Of a DNA stretch of 64,000 bases, positions 56,499 to 64,000 are shown in pieces (the first letter of the stretch is position 1; every line of letters begins with the position of its first letter). The translations under genes were made by a program, and so were the position numbers. Under the pieces are notes generated by a model. It was not told the DNA's origin, ran no database searches, and saw only the letters and a program-made list of their open reading frames with translations. This DNA is from Holophagales bacterium. Lineage in GTDB: Bacteria; Acidobacteriota; Thermoanaerobaculia; Multivoradales; Multivoraceae. The stretch is from assembly GCA_009837885.1 (NCBI GenBank), contig VXSP01000036.1, forward strand, positions 62,001 to 126,000, read 5' to 3'.

Positions 56499-57479
56499 AT
56501 GCAGTCGATGCCCATTCGTCCCCGGCGCAACCGCCGTTCGGCGGCGATCCGATCGCTGATCCGCGAGACCGACCTCGGACCGGATCGGCTGATCTACCCG
56601 CTCTTCGTCATGGAGGGCAGCGACGAGGCCGAGCCGATCGACTCGATGCCCGGGCAGGCGCGACTGAGCATCGATCGCCTGGTTGCCGAAAGCCGCGCCG
56701 CGCACGCCCTCGGGGTACCGGCCGTGGCGCTGTTCCCGGCCGTGGACGACGAACTGAAGGACCGCACCGCCAGCGGCGCGCTGGACCCGGACGGTCTCGT
56801 CCAGCGCGCCGTGCGTGAGCTGAAGTCGGCGCTCCCCGAGATGCTCGTGATCACGGACGTGGCGATGGACCCGTACTCCAGCGACGGTCACGACGGACTG
56901 GTCGAGGACGGCGAGATCGTGAACGACCCGACGCTCGAGATCCTCGCCGCCACCGCGGTCTCCCAGGCCGACGCCGGCGCCGACGTCATCGCCCCCTCGG
57001 ACATGATGGACGGCCGGGTGCGGGCGATTCGCACCGCTCTCGACGCCGCCGGCCACGACCAGGTGGGGATCCTCAGCTACACGTCGAAGTACGCCTCGCA
57101 CTTCTACGGCCCGTTCCGCGACGCCCTGGACTCGGCGCCCCGCGCCGGCGACAAGAAGACGTACCAGATGGACCCGGCGAACGTCCGCGAGGCGGTGCGC
57201 GAGGCGCGGCTGGACGTCGAGGAAGGGGCGGACGTGGTCATGGTGAAGCCCGCCCTCGCCTACCTCGACGTGATCCGCGCCGTCCGCGACGCGGTCGACC
57301 TGCCGGTCGCCGCCTACCAGGTGAGCGGCGAGTACGCGATGATCCAGGCCGTCGCCACGAACGGCTGGATGGAAGGCGACGCACTGATGCTGGAAACGCT
57401 GACCGCCATCCGGCGCGCGGGCGCGGACATGATCCTGACCTACTTCGCGCGGCGCTGCGCCGAGGTCCTGAGCCGCTAG
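56499..57479 (+). CDS. hemB: Porphobilinogen synthase (delta-aminolevulinate dehydratase)
   Basis: HemB condenses two 5-aminolevulinate molecules to porphobilinogen in tetrapyrrole synthesis. It has 326 aa. The two active-site lysines are in YTSKYASHFYGPFRDA and VMVKPALAYLDV. The metal site reads DVAMDPYSSDGHDGLV: Asp and Ser replace the cysteines of the Zn-binding DVCxCxYxxHGHCG motif, so this is the Mg-type enzyme known from Pseudomonas. ATG 56499 has TAGAAT (56485-56490) eight bases before it and no ribosome-binding site, indicating a leaderless mRNA. The long open frame starting near 55839 runs antisense through the coiled-coil gene and is not coding. Confidence 0.97.
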   Translation: MQSMPIRPRRNRRSAAIRSLIRETDLGPDRLIYPLFVMEGSDEAEPIDSMPGQARLSIDRLVAESRAAHALGVPAVALFPAVDDELKDRTASGALDPDGLVQRAVRELKSALPEMLVITDVAMDPYSSDGHDGLVEDGEIVNDPTLEILAATAVSQADAGADVIAPSDMMDGRVRAIRTALDAAGHDQVGILSYTSKYASHFYGPFRDALDSAPRAGDKKTYQMDPANVREAVREARLDVEEGADVVMVKPALAYLDVIRAVRDAVDLPVAAYQVSGEYAMIQAVATNGWMEGDALMLETLTAIRRAGADMILTYFARRCAEVLSR

Positions 57480-57501
57480 CGCATTCGCCGCGCCGCTAGC
57501 G
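57473..57501. terminator. Twin palindromes carrying both convergent stop codons
   Basis: CCGCTAGCG occurs at 57473-57481 and again at 57493-57501. Each holds the self-complementary CGCTAGCG. The hemB TAG lies in the first and the methyltransferase stop (CTA on this strand) in the second. The two can pair as an 8-bp stem with a 12-base loop, which would serve both genes. Confidence 0.45.
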
Positions 57502-58205
57502 GGCGGCGCGGAACAGGAACAGGTGCTGGGTCGGCAGCGAGTCGATCCGGGAGGCGAGCTCGTAGCCCGCCGGCAACCACTCCTTCATCACCTGCTCGAT
57601 CGACATCCGGTGGTCCAGCTTGATGTGAGCCGCGCTGCGGCCCTCCAGGCGGAACTCGACGAGGGCGATGACGCCGTCGGGCGCGAGCGCCTCCCGCATC
57701 GCATGGAGCATCGGTTCGGGCTGGGAGAACTCGTGGTACACGTCGACGATGAGCATCAGGTCGACCTCGCCCTCAGGCAGGTTCGGATCGTCTTCGGTGC
57801 CCAGCACCATGCTGATGTTCGTGATCCCTTCTCGATCCGCTAGCTCCGATGCGATCCGGAGCATCTGCGGCTGAATGTCGTTGCACAGCACCGTGCCCTC
57901 GGGGCCGACCGCTTCCGCCAGACGGCGCGCGTGGTAACCCGAGCCGCAGCCGATGTCGACGACCAGCATCCCCTCTTCGAGCGGCAGGGCCGCGATCAGG
58001 GCGTCGGGGTTCTCCTCTTCGATGCGGGTCGCCCGCTCCAGCCAGCCGGCGCCGCGGAACGACATGACGTCGGCGATCTTCCGGCCCTTGTAGGTGCCCG
58101 GCTCGTCGACGGTCTGGGCCGCTGCCGGCGGCAGCGAAACCGCAAGCGCGGCCAGCAGGACGACCGCGACGGTCGCTCCCTGCGGTCCGCAAGTCCCGGG
58201 CTGCG

Positions 58206-58233
<28 letters not shown>
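57496..58233 (-). CDS. SAM-dependent methyltransferase with an export signal
   Basis: A class I methyltransferase of about 245 aa. Motif I is VVDIGCGSGYHARRLAEAVG, followed by GTVLCNDIQPQML, ISMVLGTEDDPNLPEGEVD and LMLIVDVYHEFSQPEPML. A hydrophobic N-terminal segment precedes it (TVAVVLLAALAVSLPPAAAQ, with AAA-Q cleavage), so it appears to be exported, which is unusual because SAM is cytoplasmic. ATG 58233 was chosen; it lies inside the end of the S9 peptidase gene (58206), so the two overlap by 28 bases and are probably cotranscribed. Acceptor unknown. Confidence 0.83.
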
Positions 58234-60275
<2,042 letters not shown>

Positions 60276-60345
60276 GGCTGGGGCGCACGCTATCGCAAGA
60301 ATCCGGGGCACCCGGGTGCTAGAGTGCCGTTCCGTACGACCCATC

Positions 60346-61134
60346 ATGAGAGTTCCCATCCTCCTTGTCTCGACGCTCCTGAGTTCGGCCGTCGCGGCCC
60401 AGCCGAACCAGCTCACGACGGCCAGGCTGGACGGCGATGTACTGCGGCTGGACGTTTCCGCTAACCCGCAGGCAGTGCGTCACTTCCCCTTGGCCAGCCC
60501 ACCGCGCGTGGTCATCGACCTCTTCGGAATCGATCGGTCCGCGGCCGAGCTACCGAGACCGCCACAGGGCAGCTCGGCGTTTGAGGTGCGTACCGGCGAG
60601 CACGCCGACTTCCTGCGCGTCGTCGTCGACCTGCGGTCGGCTCTGCCGTCCTACCAGGTACGCCAGTCGGAAGGACTCATCGAGGTCGGTCTCGGCTCCG
60701 GCAGCCTGCCGCCATCGGCGACTGGCGTGCTGATCGGGGAGTCGCCGGCTCCGGGATCGCCGTCAGCACCACGCCCGGTTGCCGCTCCAGTAGTCGACGT
60801 CGCCGTCGAGGCCACGCCAGGCGCGCAGCCGGCGGCGCCGACCCCTTCCGTGTCGCCGGCTCCGACCGGCAGCGAACTGCAGAACCTCGACGACCTGACG
60901 ACCGACGAACTGCTCGCCCTGATCGACGCGGAACTCGCAGCAGCCGGGCTCGATCAGCAGCAGTCGGCTGAAGAGCTGATCGAGCAGGTCGAGGCCGAAC
61001 TCGCCGCCCGCCCCGGCATCCCGGCCGTCTCAGAGGCGCCGGCCGAGCCGGAAGAGCGGGCGCCCGTCCAGGAAGGCGACCCCGAAGATCGACCGCCGTT
61101 CCGCTTCATCGACGAGGAACCGGACGACCAATAG
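60346..61134 (+). CDS. AMIN-domain envelope protein
   Basis: A 262-aa exported protein. The signal peptide is MRVPILLVSTLLSSAVAAQP. An AMIN domain (about residues 22-115) is seen as DGDVLRLDVSANPQAVRHFP, then PPRVVIDLFGID and LRVVVDLRSALPSYQVRQSE. AMIN domains localise proteins to peptidoglycan or to secretin and pilus machinery. A Pro/Ala-rich linker (about 120-180) and an acidic helical tail (LDDLTTDELLALIDAELAAA) follow. No amidase or secretin domain is attached. A TAGAGT box lies about 20 bases before the ATG. Confidence 0.83.
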   Translation: MRVPILLVSTLLSSAVAAQPNQLTTARLDGDVLRLDVSANPQAVRHFPLASPPRVVIDLFGIDRSAAELPRPPQGSSAFEVRTGEHADFLRVVVDLRSALPSYQVRQSEGLIEVGLGSGSLPPSATGVLIGESPAPGSPSAPRPVAAPVVDVAVEATPGAQPAAPTPSVSPAPTGSELQNLDDLTTDELLALIDAELAAAGLDQQQSAEELIEQVEAELAARPGIPAVSEAPAEPEERAPVQEGDPEDRPPFRFIDEEPDDQ

Positions 61135-61137
61135 CGT

Positions 61138-61207
61138 CGCCGGCTAGAACCGGCGGCTGAGTGCAAGGGCTTCGCCCCAGGCGGGTCAGACGACCCGCGC
61201 ACCCAGT
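61138..61207. repeat. REP-like hairpin element, copy 4 (AMIN/DUF6644 gap)
   Basis: Three stem-loops in a convergent gap: CGCCGG/CCGGCG (61138-61143, 61150-61155), GGGC-ttc-GCCC, and GCGGGTC-agac-GACCCGC (61181-61187, 61192-61198). The last is joined to GCGCACCCAGT (61197-61207), the reverse complement of the ACTGGGTGCGC core seen at copies 1 and 2. It is therefore a fourth, inverted relative. Confidence 0.6.
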
Positions 61208-61209
61208 CT

Positions 61210-61716
61210 TCAACACCAGAAGCACCAGTGGTAGGGCGGCCGGAAGTAGGTGATCAGCCGGCCGCAGACGATGACGCCGATCCAGCAGGCCAGGGAGATC
61301 GCCGCCGCGGTCCGGGCACTCGCCGGGGCCGCGGCGCCGGCGGCGGCCGCCTTCACCGGGCGATACGCGAAACGGTAGAAGACCAGGATGTTGAAACCGG
61401 CGATCGCCATCAGCGACAGCTTGATCTGGAACGCCGGGTTGTAGAGATACTGGTTCGGAGCGCTGACCACGAACAGGAAGCCGGTGCACAGGTTGAGGGC
61501 GTAGCCGCCGACGCCCCAGGGCACGAGCCGGTGCAGCGCGCCCATCGGCACGCCCCGCGCGACCCCGAGCAGGCGAAGGTCCCAGAGCCCGATGCAGCCG
61601 ATCAGCAGGGAGAGACCCAGGAAGTGTAGAGACTCCACCGTCGGCCAGCCCCAGGAGGTGTGCATGAAGTTGTAGATGCCACTCTTCTGGCCGATCGAGT
61701 ACAGCAGGTCTTCCAT
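61210..61716 (-). CDS. Four-span membrane protein, DUF6644-like, paralogue 1
   Basis: A 168-aa integral membrane protein. Four hydrophobic segments are visible, near LHFLGLSLLIGCIGLWDLRL, GGYALNLCTGFLFVVSA, IKLSLMAIAGFNILVFYRFA and AISLACWIGVIVCGRLITYF. The conserved points SLHFLG, DLRLLGV, NPAFQIKL and GRLITYF recur in the adjacent gene. I tentatively assign DUF6644. The histidines in the first span and in the loop (ALHRLVPW) could bind haem, which is only an inference. The C-terminus HWCFWC has two Cys and a His. It starts at ATG 61716, 20 bases after its paralogue, in the same operon. Confidence 0.78.
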   Translation of the reverse strand: MEDLLYSIGQKSGIYNFMHTSWGWPTVESLHFLGLSLLIGCIGLWDLRLLGVARGVPMGALHRLVPWGVGGYALNLCTGFLFVVSAPNQYLYNPAFQIKLSLMAIAGFNILVFYRFAYRPVKAAAAGAAAPASARTAAAISLACWIGVIVCGRLITYFRPPYHWCFWC

Positions 61717-61736
61717 GGCCTCGCCCGTTCCCCGTC

Positions 61737-62240
61737 TCAGTACAGCAGGTGCGAGGCCAGCATGACTTTCGCGGTGTAGGCGAGAAAGCGGCCGGAGGTG
61801 ATGACGGCGACCCAGAGAACGAGCGATACCGCCGCCAGCACCCTCTCCTTCCCGGGCGCCGGCGCCGCGTCGTGGCGTGAGTCCCCCAACACGCCGCGCA
61901 TCAGCGCTCTCATGATCCAGAGCGCCGCGACGATCGCCGCCAGCTTGAAGTAGAAGACCGGGTTGGTCAGGGCCTTGGCGGGGTACGCCAGAAGCAGCGC
62001 GAGTCCCGACAACGTGACAACCGCGAGGCTTGCCCACAGCACCGGCAGGTAGCGCCGCATGAGCGACCGGGGCACGCCCGGGGCGACGCCCAGGATGCGG
62101 AGGTCGGTCACCACGTGGACGCCGGCCACGAAGGCCATTCCGATCGAATGGAAGACGAGGCTCGAGAAGAACGCACCGCCCGACTCCCGCATCCAGGTCG
62201 ACGGGCGGGTCTCTTCGAGCCAGATCAGAAAGTCGATCAC
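61737..62240 (-). CDS. Four-span membrane protein, DUF6644-like, paralogue 2
   Basis: A 167-aa protein starting at GTG 62240. It aligns along its length with the next gene: VFHSIGMAF with SLHFLGLSL, VTDLRILGVAPGVPRSLMRR with LWDLRLLGVARGVPMGALHR, NPVFYFKLAAIVAAL with NPAFQIKLSLMAIAG, and AVSLVLWVAVITSGRFLAYT with AISLACWIGVIVCGRLITYF. This is a tandem duplication. Family name DUF6644 is tentative. The gene starts 22 bases after the stop of the DUF885 gene and is probably cotranscribed with it and with paralogue 1. Confidence 0.78.
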   Translation of the reverse strand: MIDFLIWLEETRPSTWMRESGGAFFSSLVFHSIGMAFVAGVHVVTDLRILGVAPGVPRSLMRRYLPVLWASLAVVTLSGLALLLAYPAKALTNPVFYFKLAAIVAALWIMRALMRGVLGDSRHDAAPAPGKERVLAAVSLVLWVAVITSGRFLAYTAKVMLASHLLY

Positions 62241-62261
62241 CGTCGCGACACGCGCCCGGCG

Positions 62262-64000
62262 TTACTGGCGCTGCTCTTCGATCCAGGCGTTGATCAGCTC
62301 TTCCAGGATGTCCAGCGGCACGGAGCCGTTGGCGAGCACGGCGTCGTGGAAGTGGCGGACATCGAAGTCGCTGCCCAGGGCCTCCTCGGCCCGCCCGCGC
62401 AGTTCCCGGATCTTCAGTTCGCCCATCTTGTAGGCCAGCGCCTGGCCCGGCCAACTGATGTAGCGGTCCGTCTCGGTCGTGACCTCGTGCAGCGAGAGCG
62501 CGGTGTTCTCGGCCAGGTAGTCGAGCATCTGCTGGCGCGTCCAGCCCATGGCGTGCACTCCGGTGTCGACGACCAGCCGGCAGGCCCGCCAGATCTCGTA
62601 GGTCAGGCGGCCGAAGTTGCTGTAGGGATCCTCGTAGATGCCCGCCTCGAGCCCGAGGTACTCGGCGTACAGGCCCCAGCCCTCGCCGAAGGCCGAGAGG
62701 TAGTCGTGCCGGCGGAACTCCGGTCCGGCGTCGATCTCGGCCGCGAGCGCGGTCTGGAGGTGATGACCGGGCACCGCCTCGTGCAGGGTGAGCGCTGCGA
62801 GCGCGTAGAGGGGCCGGCTCGGGAGGTTGTACGTGTTGACCCAGTAGATGCCGGGCTGGGTGCTGTTGTAGGGGGCCGACACGTAGCGGCCGGCGGTGTA
62901 CTTCGGCGCCATGTGGTCGGGGACCGGCTCGACCGTGTAGGGAACCCGCGGCAGGGTCGCGAACAGGGACGGCAGCTTGCCGTCCATCGTCTTGGCGATC
63001 CAGGCGGCGCGTTCCAGCAGCTCCTGCGCGGTCTTCGGGTAGAAGCGCGGGTCGGTGCGCAGGAAGTCGAGGAACTCGGCGTAGGACCCCTCGAAGCCGA
63101 TCTCCCGGATCACATCCGCCATCTCGGCCCGGATCCGCGCGACCTCGCTGAGGCCGATCTCGTGGACCTCCTGCGGCGTCACGTCGAGGGTGGTGAACCA
63201 GCGCACCTGCTCCGCGTAGTACGCCTCGCCGTCCGGCAGGTCGGAGGCGCCGACGGTCTCCCTGGCGCCCGGCAGGTACTCACCGACGAAGAAGTCATGG
63301 AACCCCTGGTAGGCAGGCACCACCGCCTCGGTGATCGCCGCCTCGGCATCCGTCAGGATCCGCTCGCGGTCCATCTCCCCGACGGACGCCGGCACCTCCT
63401 CGAAAGGCGCCCAGAAGGCGCTGTCCCTCGGGTCGTCGACGATGTGGGCGGAGATCGTGTCCTCGTAGCCCTCGAGCGTCACCCGCGGCAGGGTGAAGCC
63501 GCGCTCGATCCCCGCGCGCATGTGGCCCTGCTGCTGCTCGAAGTAGGCGGGGATGGCCCGCATCCTGGCGATGTAGTCGTCGTAGTGGTCCGCCGTCCGG
63601 AACGGCATCGGGCGGTACATGCGGGCGAACCCCATGTGGAAGCCGGAGTCCGCGTTGAGCGGCATCTGATAGCCGCCGAACTCGAAGCCCTGCACGCTGC
63701 TCCGAAGCTGGCGCTCGAACATCCGCGCGTTGATCCGGTCCGCCGCGCTGAGGCCGGAGACGTCGATCTCCTCGAACCGCCGCAACACGTCGCGGCGCCG
63801 TTCCACGCGGCGTTCGATCGCCTCCAGGCTGACGTCAGCCAGTTCGTCGTTTCGGCTGTGATCGCCGACGCTCGTCGCGAACTGCGGACTCTCGACGAGC
63901 CTCGCCGCCCACTCTTCGTCGAACAGTGCGTAGAGCTGCTCCCGCGCATCCTGGGGCGGCGCACAGGCGACGAACGCGGTAAGCATCGGCAGCGCAAGGG
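62262..64000 (-). CDS. DUF885 metallopeptidase-like lipoprotein (5' partial)
   Basis: At least 578 aa, of the DUF885 family of zinc-peptidase-like proteins. The probable zinc site is LTLHEAVPGHHLQ, followed by FGEGWGLYAEYLG and the C-terminal RYISWPGQALAYKMGELK motif. The ATG at 63986 is probably not the start: the frame stays open to the window edge, and LALPMLTAFVAC-APP across this point looks like the end of a lipoprotein signal peptide with the lipidated Cys in VAC. The protein would be anchored to an envelope membrane. The DUF6644-like pair follows 22 bases downstream. Confidence 0.9.
   Translation of the reverse strand, partial: LALPMLTAFVACAPPQDAREQLYALFDEEWAARLVESPQFATSVGDHSRNDELADVSLEAIERRVERRRDVLRRFEEIDVSGLSAADRINARMFERQLRSSVQGFEFGGYQMPLNADSGFHMGFARMYRPMPFRTADHYDDYIARMRAIPAYFEQQQGHMRAGIERGFTLPRVTLEGYEDTISAHIVDDPRDSAFWAPFEEVPASVGEMDRERILTDAEAAITEAVVPAYQGFHDFFVGEYLPGARETVGASDLPDGEAYYAEQVRWFTTLDVTPQEVHEIGLSEVARIRAEMADVIREIGFEGSYAEFLDFLRTDPRFYPKTAQELLERAAWIAKTMDGKLPSLFATLPRVPYTVEPVPDHMAPKYTAGRYVSAPYNSTQPGIYWVNTYNLPSRPLYALAALTLHEAVPGHHLQTALAAEIDAGPEFRRHDYLSAFGEGWGLYAEYLGLEAGIYEDPYSNFGRLTYEIWRACRLVVDTGVHAMGWTRQQMLDYLAENTALSLHEVTTETDRYISWPGQALAYKMGELKIRELRGRAEEALGSDFDVRHFHDAVLANGSVPLDILEELINAWIEEQRQ

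Overview
The window is about 68% GC by eye and carries roughly 46 protein genes, densely packed on both strands. I see no rRNA, tRNA, CRISPR array, transposase or phage gene. The gene content suggests an Acidobacteriota-like bacterium, possibly related to Thermoanaerobaculia. The clues are an Oar-type TonB receptor with a carboxypeptidase-regulatory N-terminus, a giant secreted sulfatase ending in a C-terminal domain I associate with that phylum, tandem DUF1080 and DUF6644-like proteins, an S9 peptidase and a DUF885 peptidase. This placement is an inference, not a measurement.

Layout. 1-3.5 kb: pheS (5' end outside the window) and pheT. 3.6-6.5 kb: rsmE, a two-gene MaoC dehydratase pair and aroC. 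6.5-10.3 kb: an overlapping operon of deoC, an aldehyde dehydrogenase, a half-length aldehyde dehydrogenase-like protein and a DUF1232 membrane protein. 10.4-16.5 kb: Uma2 nuclease-fold protein, DUF819 permease, secreted MBL hydrolase, IMPase-family phosphatase, DUF2007, a DUF4143 ATPase and a lone MaoC protein. 16.5-20.2 kb: murA with Asp in place of the fosfomycin-target Cys, a secreted Trp/Glu-rich repeat protein, an HSL-type esterase and a MORN-like secreted protein. 20.2-32 kb: a 2319-aa double-sulfatase adhesin-like protein between an intact lhr helicase gene and a decayed lhr 3' fragment. 32-41.3 kb: an MrpD-like proton-conducting subunit with a small membrane partner, then a LysR regulator translationally coupled to gltB and gltD. 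41.4-47.1 kb: TonB receptor with a clear promoter and terminator, a lower-GC segment with an orphan gene, and a second DUF4143 ATPase behind a perfect palindrome. 47.2-56.4 kb: LarA-family racemase, DUF1080, Ldh-family dehydrogenase, secreted esterase, a CoA-transferase/crotonase/ABC-ATPase operon, DUF4336 and a coiled-coil protein with coding minisatellites. 56.5-64 kb: hemB, an exported methyltransferase, S9 peptidase, AMIN-domain protein, two DUF6644-like paralogues and a DUF885 lipoprotein that runs off the window.

Working together: gltB, gltD and the LysR gene form a self-contained ammonia-assimilation unit. DeoC releases acetaldehyde, which the adjacent dehydrogenase could oxidise. The MaoC, crotonase and class III CoA-transferase genes point to an acyl-CoA-based heterotrophic metabolism. 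Secreted sulfatase, DUF1080, esterase and peptidase genes point to breakdown of external polymers.

Two patterns run across the window. Many start codons lie only 5-9 nt behind a TAnnnT box and lack a Shine-Dalgarno sequence, as expected of leaderless mRNAs. A short hairpin repeat with the core ACTGGGTGCGC sits in gaps between convergent genes.
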